A DNA stretch of 64,000 bases from assembly GCA_013306675.1 (NCBI GenBank), contig JABLUY010000128.1, forward strand, positions 42,082-106,081, given 5' to 3'. The notes beneath the pieces are model-generated. The model made no database searches. It was not told where the DNA came from and worked only from the letters and a program-made list of their open reading frames with translations. Below are positions 19,115 to 31,100 of this stretch, piece by piece. A program made the position numbers and the translations under genes. Source of the DNA: Thraustochytrium sp. TN22 (taxonomy: Eukaryota > Sar > Bigyra > Thraustochytrida > Thraustochytriidae). Within the stretch, counting starts at the first letter, position 1, and every line of letters begins with the position of its first letter.

Positions 19115-22100
19115 ATGGAAGCGGCGCGAGACAAGGCCCGCGCCGGCTTCGCCCGCGCTGTCGGCACCGGCCGGCGCCGCGGCCGCCCTGGCTCGGCGGC
19201 ACGGCATGGCGCACTCTGCCTCGCGGTACTTTGCAGCGCGCTCTTCGCATACGCACGGGCGGCGGCACCGGTGCTCGTGGACGCCGCGTTGGACGTCGGC
19301 ACGCGCGCGCTGACACTGGGCGTCTCCAGCGTCAACGTCGTTAGTGATGGCACCCTCGTAGCGCTTACGAGGTCAGATACCGCCGCTGTGCTGGCCATCC
19401 TCTCGGACATGACCTCCGTCACGGTCGATGCGGGCGCCGAAACCGTATCGGCGAGCTTGACACTCGCCCAGCAGTTCGCCGTGCAGCAGGCTCTCGACGC
19501 AGCCGCCTCGCTGGAGTTGACCGCGGGCGCATCGGCCTTTCAGAGTGCCGCGCTGGAGGGGAGCTCCTCCGCCACCGTCGCCGCCACTGTCACGCCCGAC
19601 TCACAGGCGCCCGCTTTGGTGCCTCCAGCAGCCCTGGATCTCAATACGGGTCAACTGATGCTCGTGTTCGACGAGTATGTTGACGCCAGCACGTGGAATG
19701 CTGCGCAGCTCACGCTCCAGTCGGGCGGCTTCTCTGGGGTCGCAACAGCTGCGACCCTCAGCGATGACGGCGATAACGAGCAGCTCGTCATGGCGCTTTC
19801 CGAGGCGACACGCGCCCAGCTGGCCGCACAAAATGCCGCGGCGAATCCTGTCACCTTGAGTCTCGCATCTTCCTTCATTCATGACTTCGAAGGCAACGCG
19901 AACACCGCTGCAACGGGTGCGGCTGTGACCGTGACGGCAGACACGACCCCACCGGCGCTGTCCAGCGCAACGCTCGACCTCAACACGGGTGTCGTACAGA
20001 TGGCATTCTCCGAATACGTCGACGTGTCCACGTGGAGCGCAGACGAGGTCTCATTCACACCGGCTGGCGGATCAGCGATTGCAGGCACGGGCTCTACACT
20101 CGATGACGACGGCGACAACGAAATCGTGGTCTTCACGCTGCCAGAGGCGACGCGGGCCGCGCTGAGCGCCGAGGACGCTGCGAGCAACGCCATCACGGTG
20201 ACTCTGTCGACCTCGTTCATCCAGGATTTCGGCAAGGTCGCGAACATCGCCGCTACAAGTGACCCCGTGACAGTGACGTCCGACTCGACCGCGCCGACGC
20301 TGTCCAGCGCGACGCTCGACCTCAACACGGGCACTGTGCAGCTCACCTTTTTGGAGTACGTTGACGTATCAACGTGGAGCGCAGACGAGGTCTCGTTCAC
20401 GGCTGCTGGCGGATCCGCGATTGCGGGCACGGGTTCCACGCTCGATGACGACGGCGACAATGAAATCGTTGTCTTCACGCTGCCAGAGGCGACGCGGGCC
20501 GCGCTAAGCGCCGAGGACGCCGCGAGCAACGCCATCACGGTGACTCTGTCGACCTCATTCATCCAGGACTTTGGCAAGGTCGCAAACGTCGCCGCTACAA
20601 GTGAAGCCGTGACAGTGACATCCGACGCGACGGCGCCGACGCTGTCCAGCGCGACGCTCGACCTCAACACGGGCACTGTGCAGCTCACCTTTTCGGAGTA
20701 CGTCGATGTGTCGACTTGGAGTGCCGACGAGGTCTCGTTCACGCCGGCTGGCGGATCAGCGACTGCGGGCACGGGCTCTACGCTCGATGACGACGGCGAG
20801 AATGAAATCGTTGTCTTCACGCTACCAGAGGCGACGCGGGCTGCGCTGAGCGCCGAGGACGCTGCGAGCAACGCCATCACGGTGACTCTGTCGACCTCAT
20901 TCATCCAGGATTTCGGCAAGGTCGCGAACATCGCCGCAACAAGTGACCCCGTGACAGTGACGTCCGACTCGACCGCGCCGACGTTGTCTAGCGCGACGCT
21001 CGACCTCAACACGGGCACTGTGCAGCTCACCTTTTTGGAGTACGTTGACGTATCAACGTGGAGCGCAGACGAGGTCTCGTTCACGGCTGCTGGCGGATCC
21101 GCGATTGCGGGCACGGGTTCCACGCTCGATGACGACGGCGACAATGAAATCGTTGTCTTCACGCTGCCAGAGGCGACGCGGGCCGCGCTAAGCGCCGAGG
21201 ACGCCGCGAGCAACGCCATCACGGTGACTCTGTCGACCTCATTCATCCAGGACTTTGGCAAGGTCGCAAACGTCGTCGCTACAAGTGACCCCGTGACAGT
21301 GGCGTCCGACGCGACCGCGCCGACGCTGTCTAGCGCGACGCTCGACCTCAACACGGGCACTGTGCAGCTCACCTTTTCTGAGTACGTCGATGTGTCCACC
21401 TGGAGCGCCGACGAGGTCTCGTTCACGCCGGCTGGCGGATCAGCGACTGCGGGCACGGGCTCTACGCTCGATGACGACGGCGAGAATGAAATCGTTGTCT
21501 TCACGCTACCAGAGGCGACGCGGGCTGCGCTGAGCGCCGAGGACGCTGCGAGCAACGCCATCACGGTGACTCTGTCGACCTCATTCATCCAGGATTTCGG
21601 CAAGGTCGCGAACATCGCCGCAACAAGTGACCCCGTGACAGTGACGTCCGACTCGACCGCGCCGACGTTGTCTAGCGCGACGCTCGACCTCAACACGGGC
21701 ACTGTGCAGCTCACCTTTTTGGAGTACGTTGACGTATCAACGTGGAGCGCAGACGAGGTCTCGTTCACGGCTGCTGGCGGATCCGCGATTGCGGGCACGG
21801 GTTCCACGCTCGATGACGACGGCGACAATGAAATCGTTGTCTTCACGCTGCCAGAGGCGACGCGGGCCGCGCTAAGCGCCGAGGACGCCGCGAGCAACGC
21901 CATCACGGTGACTCTGTCGACCTCATTCATCCAGGACTTTGGCAAGGTCGCAAACGTCGTCGCTACAAGTGACCCCGTGACAGTGGCGTCCGACGCGACC
22001 GCGCCGACGCTGTCTAGCGCGACGCTCGACCTCAACACGGGCACTGTGCAGCTCACCTTTTCTGAGTACGTCGATGTGTCCACCTGGAGCGCCGACGAGG

Positions 22101-25100
22101 TCTCGTTCACGCCGGCTGGCGGATCAGCGACTGCGGGCACGGGCTCTACGCTCGATGACGACGGCGAGAATGAAATCGTTGTCTTCACGCTACCAGAGGC
22201 GACGCGGGCTGCGCTGAGCGCCGAGGACGCTGCGAGCAACGCCATCACGGTGACTCTGTCGACCTCATTCATCCAGGATTTCGGCAAGGTCGCGAACATC
22301 GCCGCAACAAGTGACCCCGTGACAGTGACGTCCGACTCGACCGCGCCGACGTTGTCTAGCGCGACGCTCGACCTCAACACGGGCACTGTGCAGCTCACCT
22401 TTTTGGAGTACGTTGACGTATCAACGTGGAGCGCAGACGAGGTCTCGTTCACGGCTGCTGGCGGATCCGCGATTGCGGGCACGGGTTCCACGCTCGATGA
22501 CGACGGCGACAATGAAATCGTTGTCTTCACGCTGCCAGAGGCGACGCGGGCCGCGCTAAGCGCCGAGGACGCCGCGAGCAACGCCATCACGGTGACTCTG
22601 TCGACCTCATTCATCCAGGACTTTGGCAAGGTCGCAAACGTCGTCGCTACAAGTGACCCCGTGACAGTGGCGTCCGACGCGACCGCGCCGACGCTGTCTA
22701 GCGCGACGCTCGACCTCAACACGGGCACTGTGCAGCTCACCTTTTCTGAGTACGTCGATGTGTCCACCTGGAGCGCCGACGAGGTCTCGTTCACGCCGGC
22801 TGGCGGATCAGCGACTGCGGGCACGGGCTCTACGCTCGATGACGACGGCGAGAATGAAATCGTTGTCTTCACGCTACCAGAGGCGACGCGGGCTGCGCTG
22901 AGCGCCGAGGACGCTGCGAGCAACGCCATCACGGTGACTCTGTCGACCTCATTCATCCAGGATTTCGGCAAGGTCGCGAACATCGCCGCAACAAGTGACC
23001 CCGTGACAGTGACGTCCGACTCGACCGCGCCGACGTTGTCTAGCGCGACGCTCGACCTCAACACGGGCACTGTGCAGCTCACCTTTTTGGAGTACGTTGA
23101 CGTATCAACGTGGAGCGCAGACGAGGTCTCGTTCACGGCTGCTGGCGGATCCGCGATTGCGGGCACGGGTTCCACGCTCGATGACGACGGCGACAATGAA
23201 ATCGTTGTCTTCACGCTGCCAGAGGCGACGCGGGCCGCGCTAAGCGCCGAGGACGCCGCGAGCAACGCCATCACGGTGACTCTGTCGACCTCATTCATCC
23301 AGGACTTTGGCAAGGTCGCAAACGTCGTCGCTACAAGTGACCCCGTGACAGTGGCGTCCGACGCGACCGCGCCGACGCTGTCTAGCGCGACGCTCGACCT
23401 CAACACGGGCACTGTGCAGCTCACCTTTTCTGAGTACGTCGATGTGTCCACCTGGAGCGCCGACGAGGTCTCGTTCACGCCGGCTGGCGGATCAGCGACT
23501 GCGGGCACGGGCTCTACGCTCGATGACGACGGCGAGAATGAAATCGTTGTCTTCACGCTACCAGAGGCGACGCGGGCTGCGCTGAGCGCCGAGGACGCTG
23601 CGAGCAACGCCATCACGGTGACTCTGTCGACCTCATTCATCCAGGATTTCGGCAAGGTCGCGAACATCGCCGCAACAAGTGACCCCGTGACAGTGACGTC
23701 CGACTCGACCGCGCCGACGTTGTCTAGCGCGACGCTCGACCTCAACACGGGCACTGTGCAGCTCACCTTTTTGGAGTACGTTGACGTATCAACGTGGAGC
23801 GCAGACGAGGTCTCGTTCACGGCTGCTGGCGGATCCGCGATTGCGGGCACGGGTTCCACGCTCGATGACGACGGCGACAATGAAATCGTTGTCTTCACGC
23901 TGCCAGAGGCGACGCGGGCCGCGCTAAGCGCCGAGGACGCCGCGAGCAACGCCATCACGGTGACTCTGTCGACCTCATTCATCCAGGACTTTGGCAAGGT
24001 CGCAAACGTCGTCGCTACAAGTGACCCCGTGACAGTGGCGTCCGACGCGACCGCGCCGACGCTGTCTAGCGCGACGCTCGACCTCAACACGGGCACTGTG
24101 CAGCTCACCTTTTCTGAGTACGTCGATGTGTCCACCTGGAGCGCCGACGAGGTCTCGTTCACGCCGGCTGGCGGATCAGCGACTGCGGGCACGGGCTCTA
24201 CGCTCGATGACGACGGCGAGAATGAAATCGTTGTCTTCACGCTACCAGAGGCGACGCGGGCTGCGCTGAGCGCCGAGGACGCTGCGAGCAACGCCATCAC
24301 GGTGACTCTGTCGACCTCATTCATCCAGGATTTCGGCAAGGTCGCGAACATCGCCGCAACAAGTGACCCCGTGACAGTGACGTCCGACTCGACCGCGCCG
24401 ACGTTGTCTAGCGCGACGCTCGACCTCAACACGGGCACTGTGCAGCTCACCTTTTTGGAGTACGTTGACGTATCAACGTGGAGCGCAGACGAGGTCTCGT
24501 TCACGGCTGCTGGCGGATCCGCGATTGCGGGCACGGGTTCCACGCTCGATGACGACGGCGACAATGAAATCGTTGTCTTCACGCTGCCAGAGGCGACGCG
24601 GGCCGCGCTAAGCGCCGAGGACGCCGCGAGCAACGCCATCACGGTGACTCTGTCGACCTCATTCATCCAGGACTTTGGCAAGGTCGCAAACGTCGTCGCT
24701 ACAAGTGACCCCGTGACAGTGGCGTCCGACGCGACCGCGCCGACGCTGTCTAGCGCGACGCTCGACCTCAACACGGGCACTGTGCAGCTCACCTTTTCTG
24801 AGTACGTCGATGTGTCCACCTGGAGCGCCGACGAGGTCTCGTTCACGCCGGCTGGCGGATCAGCGACTGCGGGCACGGGCTCTACGCTCGATGACGACGG
24901 CGAGAATGAAATCGTTGTCTTCACGCTACCAGAGGCGACGCGGGCTGCGCTGAGCGCCGAGGACGCTGCGAGCAACGCCATCACGGTGACTCTGTCGACC
25001 TCATTCATCCAGGATTTCGGCAAGGTCGCGAACATCGCCGCAACAAGTGACCCCGTGACAGTGACGTCCGACTCGACCGCGCCGACGTTGTCTAGCGCGA

Positions 25101-28100
25101 CGCTCGACCTCAACACGGGCACTGTGCAGCTCACCTTTTTGGAGTACGTTGACGTATCAACGTGGAGCGCAGACGAGGTCTCGTTCACGGCTGCTGGCGG
25201 ATCCGCGATTGCGGGCACGGGTTCCACGCTCGATGACGACGGCGACAATGAAATCGTTGTCTTCACGCTGCCAGAGGCGACGCGGGCCGCGCTAAGCGCC
25301 GAGGACGCCGCGAGCAACGCCATCACGGTGACTCTGTCGACCTCATTCATCCAGGACTTTGGCAAGGTCGCAAACGTCGTCGCTACAAGTGACCCCGTGA
25401 CAGTGGCGTCCGACGCGACCGCGCCGACGCTGTCTAGCGCGACGCTCGACCTCAACACGGGCACTGTGCAGCTCACCTTTTCTGAGTACGTCGATGTGTC
25501 CACCTGGAGCGCCGACGAGGTCTCGTTCACGCCGGCTGGCGGATCAGCGACTGCGGGCACGGGCTCTACGCTCGATGACGACGGCGAGAATGAAATCGTT
25601 GTCTTCACGCTACCAGAGGCGACGCGGGCTGCGCTGAGCGCCGAGGACGCTGCGAGCAACGCCATCACGGTGACTCTGTCGACCTCATTCATCCAGGATT
25701 TCGGCAAGGTCGCGAACATCGCCGCAACAAGTGACCCCGTGACAGTGACGTCCGACTCGACCGCGCCGACGTTGTCTAGCGCGACGCTCGACCTCAACAC
25801 GGGCACTGTGCAGCTCACCTTTTTGGAGTACGTTGACGTATCAACGTGGAGCGCAGACGAGGTCTCGTTCACGGCTGCTGGCGGATCCGCGATTGCGGGC
25901 ACGGGTTCCACGCTCGATGACGACGGCGACAATGAAATCGTTGTCTTCACGCTGCCAGAGGCGACGCGGGCCGCGCTAAGCGCCGAGGACGCCGCGAGCA
26001 ACGCCATCACGGTGACTCTGTCGACCTCATTCATCCAGGACTTTGGCAAGGTCGCAAACGTCGTCGCTACAAGTGACCCCGTGACAGTGGCGTCCGACGC
26101 GACCGCGCCGACGCTGTCTAGCGCGACGCTCGACCTCAACACGGGCACTGTGCAGCTCACCTTTTCTGAGTACGTCGATGTGTCCACCTGGAGCGCCGAC
26201 GAGGTCTCGTTCACGCCGGCTGGCGGATCAGCGACTGCGGGCACGGGCTCTACGCTCGATGACGACGGCGAGAATGAAATCGTTGTCTTCACGCTACCAG
26301 AGGCGACGCGGGCTGCGCTGAGCGCCGAGGACGCTGCGAGCAACGCCATCACGGTGACTCTGTCGACCTCATTCATCCAGGATTTCGGCAAGGTCGCGAA
26401 CATCGCCGCAACAAGTGACCCCGTGACAGTGACGTCCGACTCGACCGCGCCGACGTTGTCTAGCGCGACGCTCGACCTCAACACGGGCACTGTGCAGCTC
26501 ACCTTTTTGGAGTACGTTGACGTATCAACGTGGAGCGCAGACGAGGTCTCGTTCACGGCTGCTGGCGGATCCGCGATTGCGGGCACGGGTTCCACGCTCG
26601 ATGACGACGGCGACAATGAAATCGTTGTCTTCACGCTGCCAGAGGCGACGCGGGCCGCGCTAAGCGCCGAGGACGCCGCGAGCAACGCCATCACGGTGAC
26701 TCTGTCGACCTCATTCATCCAGGACTTTGGCAAGGTCGCAAACGTCGTCGCTACAAGTGACCCCGTGACAGTGGCGTCCGACGCGACCGCGCCGACGCTG
26801 TCTAGCGCGACGCTCGACCTCAACACGGGCACTGTGCAGCTCACCTTTTCTGAGTACGTCGATGTGTCCACCTGGAGCGCCGACGAGGTCTCGTTCACGC
26901 CGGCTGGCGGATCAGCGACTGCGGGCACGGGCTCTACGCTCGATGACGACGGCGAGAATGAAATCGTTGTCTTCACGCTACCAGAGGCGACGCGGGCCGC
27001 GCTGAGCGCCGAGGACGCTGCGAGCAACGCCATCACGGTGACTCTGTCGACCTCATTCATCCAGGAGTTCGGCAAGGTCGCGAACATCGCCGCAACAAGT
27101 GACCCCGTGACAGTGACGTCCGACTCGACCGCGCCGACGCTCTCAAGCGCGACGCTCGACCTCAACACGGGCACTGTGCAGCTCACCTTTTTGGAGTACG
27201 TTGACGTATCAACGTGGAGCGCAGACGAGGTCTCGTTCACGGCTGCTGGCGGATCCGCGATTGCGGGCACGGGTTCCACGCTCGATGACGACGGCGACAA
27301 TGAAATCGTTGTCTTCACGCTGCCAGAGGCGACGCGGGCCGCGCTAAGCGCCGAGGACGCCGCGAGCAACGCCATCACGGTGACTCTGTCGACCTCATTC
27401 ATCCAGGACTTTGGCAAGGTCGCAAACGTCGTCGCTACAAGTGACCCCGTGACAGTGGCGTCCGACGCGACCGCGCCGACGCTGTCTAGCGCGACGCTCG
27501 ACCTCAACACGGGCACTGTGCAGCTCACCTTTTCTGAGTACGTCGATGTGTCCACGTGGAGCGCCGACGAGGTCTCGTTCACGCCGGCTGGCGGATCAGC
27601 GACTGCGGGCACGGGCTCTACGCTCGATGACGACGGCGAGAATGAAATCGTTGTCTTCACGCTACCAGAGGCGACGCGTGCCGCGCTGAGCGCCGAGGAC
27701 GCTGCGAGCAACGCCATCACGGTGACTCTGTCGACCTCGTTCATCCAAGACTTCGGCAAGGTCGCAAACGTCGCCGCGACAAGTGAAGCCGTAGCAGTGA
27801 CGTCCGACGCGACCGCGCCGACGCTGTCTAGCGCGACGCTCGACCTCAACACGGGCACTGTGCAGCTCACCTTTTCTGAGTACGTCGATGTGTCAACGTG
27901 GAGCGCCGACGAGGTCTCGTTCACGCCGGCTGGCGGATCAGCGACTGCGGGCACGGGCTCTACGCTCGATGACGACGGCGAGAATGAAATCGTTGTCTTC
28001 ACGCTGCCAGAGGCGACGCGTGCCGCGCTGAGCGCCGAGGACGCTGCGAGCAACGCCATCACGGTGACTCTGTCGACCTCATTCATCCAGGATTTCGGCA

Positions 28101-31100
28101 AGGTCGCGAACATCGCCGCAACAAGTGACCCCGTGACAGTGACGTCCGACTCGACCGCGCCGACGCTGTCTAGCGCGACGCTCGACCTCAACACGGGCAC
28201 TGTGCAGCTCACCTTTTTGGAGTACGTTGACGTATCAACGTGGAGCGCAGACGAGGTCTCGTTCACGGCTGCTGGCGGATCCGCGATTGCGGGCACGGGT
28301 TCCACGCTCGATGACGACGGCGACAATGAAATCGTTGTCTTCACGCTGCCAGAGGCGACGCGGGCCGCGCTGAGCGCCGAGGACGCCGCGAGCAACGCCA
28401 TCACGGTGACTCTGTCGACCTCGTTCATCCAAGACTTTGGCAAGGTCGCAAACGTCGCCGCTACAAGTGAATCCGTGACAGTGACGTCCGACGCGACCGC
28501 GCCGACGCTGTCTAGCGCGACGCTCGACCTCAACACGGGCACTGTGCAGCTCATCTTTTCCGAGTACGTCGACTCCACTTCATGGGTCCCTTCGCAGGTC
28601 TCGTTTACACCGGCGGGAGGCTCCGCCATCGTTGGCTCTAGCTCGAGCCTTAGCGATGACACCAACGACGCAATGGTCATCTTCGTTCTCGACGAAGCGG
28701 CTCGCGCACAGCTGAGCGCCGAGGATGCTGCGAGCAAGACCATCACCCTCACCCTCACCAGCACTTTCATTCAAGACTTCGGCAACGTGGCAAACGACCC
28801 CACAACAGGCGCTGCTGTCGCGGTCACCTCGGACACGACCTCCCCGTCGCTTGTCGCAGCGACTCTTGATCTCAATGATGGTACTGTGCAGTTGACCTTC
28901 TCCGAGTACGTGGACTCCACCAGCTGGGACCCCTCACAGGCCTCCCTTATGCCGGCGGGAGGCTCGCCCATCGTCGGCAGCAGCTCGTTGCTTGTCGACG
29001 ACAGTGACGACGCAGTCATCATCTTCATACTTCCAGAGGCGACCCGCTCGGAGCTGAGCGCCGAGGATGCCGCGGGCAAGACCATCACCATTGACCTGAC
29101 CACGTCTTTCGTGAAGGATTATGGAGCGGTAGCGAACGCGGCCGCAGGCGCGACTCTGATAATCACTTCCGACGTAACCTCGCCGGCGCTTTCGACTGCA
29201 GTTCTCGACCTGAACGACGGCTCCGTGCAGCTGACCTTCAGCGAGTACGTCGACGCCAGCACCTGGGACGCCTCCAAGGTATCCTTCGCGTCCACAGGCG
29301 GGCTCGCGCTCGCGGCCACGGGATCTACGCTCAACGACGACGGGGACAATACGGTGCTGATCTTTACGCTGCCGGAAGCCGCGCGAGCGCAGCTGAGCGC
29401 TCACGACGCCGCGAATGAGGCCATTACCATTGCCGCAGCTACCTCCTTCATCCAAGACTTTGGCTCCGTTCCCAACACGGCACTAGCGGACCTGTCCGTT
29501 CTCGTAACTTCGGATACCTCAAGCCCAGTGCTCTCGAGCGCGACACTCAACCTAAATGATGGCACCGTTCGACTCACATTCGGCGAGTACGTCGACGCGA
29601 CAACCTGGGACGCCTCGCAGGTTTTCTTCACGCCGGAGGATGGCTCGGCCATCGCCGCGACGGGCTCCACGCTTGCTGACGATGGCGACAACGCGATCCT
29701 CATCTTCACGCTTCAGGAGGCTGTGCGATCGCAGCTCAGCGCCGAGGACGCTGCGGCCAAGACCATCGCAGTCTCGCTCGCCACACCCTTCATTCAGGAC
29801 TTTGGGGGCGTGGCGAACGCGGCGGTCATTACAACAGTCGCAGTTACCTCGGACGGCACACGGCCGACGCTGAGTGCGGCGTCGCTCGATCTCAATGACG
29901 GAACGGTTCAGCTCACGTTCAGCGAGTATGTGAATGTGGGGGCCTGGGACGCCTCACAAGTTTCCCTGGCACCGAGTGGTGGCTCGCCGGTCTCCGTGGC
30001 AGACGCTGTGCTCGCGGACGGCGCCGAGAACGAGATCGTGGTCTTCATCCTGCCCGAGTCGACTCGGGCGCAACTCAGTGCCCAAGACGCCGCGAGCAAA
30101 GCCATTGCGATCAACCTGCCCGCTTCCGCCATTGAAGACTTCGGTACCCAACCTAGTCTTTCGGCGAGTAGCTTTGCAATGACGCTCACGTCCGATAGCA
30201 CGCCGCCCACACTTTTAAGCGCCGCACTCGACCTCAACGATGGCACCGTCCAGCTCACCTTTGACGAGTACGTGGACTCGACGACCTGGAACGCCTCACA
30301 GGCATCCTTCACGCCCGCGGGCGGGTCTGCCATTGCCACGACGCTTTCGACCCTCGCCGACGACGTCGACAACGACGTTCTGATCTTTGTGCTTCCAGAA
30401 GCCACACGCGCGCAGCTCAGCGCCGAGGACACTGCGGGCAATGCCATCACCATCACACTAACACCTGCCTTCGTCCAAGACTTTGGCGATGTAGCCAACG
30501 CCGCAGCAACCGATGCGGCTCTCGTGGTCACCCCAGACGCAACTTCGCCGATGCTTCTGAGCGCGACACTCGACCTCAACGATGGCAGCGTCCAGCTCAC
30601 CTTTGACGAGTACGTGGACTCAACGACCTGGGACGCCTCGCAGGCATCCTTCACGCCCGCGGGCGGGTCTGCCATTGCCGCGACACTTTCGACGCTCGCC
30701 GACGATGCTCACGACGAGGTTCTTATCTTTGTGCTCCCTGAAGCCACGCGCGCGCAGCTGAGCGCCGAGGACGCCGCGGGCAGTACCATCACTATCACAC
30801 TCACAACTGGCTTCGTTCAAGACTTTGGTGATGTAGCCAACGCCGCAGCAACCGAGGCGGCCCTCACGATCACCCCAGACACAACTCCGCCGGCGCTTCT
30901 GAGCGCGACGCTCAACCTCAATGATGGCACTGTCCAGCTTACATTTGATGAATACGTGGACGCGACCACCTGGGACCCCTCACAGGCCTTCTTCACGCCT
31001 GCAGGCGGCTCTGCCATTGCCGCAACACTCTCCACGCTCGCCGACGATGGCGACAACGACATCCTCACCTTCATCCTTCCTGAAGCCACGCGCGCGCAGC

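Noticed and set aside
20282-28489. CRISPR-like or satellite-type array
   Set aside because: The repeats are 342 bp, contiguous without spacers, fully coding and in frame inside a protein gene of a eukaryote.
19879-28770. Antisense open frame of about 2,960 codons opposite the repeat array
   Set aside because: It starts without a convincing ATG context, has no domain, and is explained by repetition of a stop-free unit whose length is a multiple of three. The sense strand has clear domain structure across the same bases.
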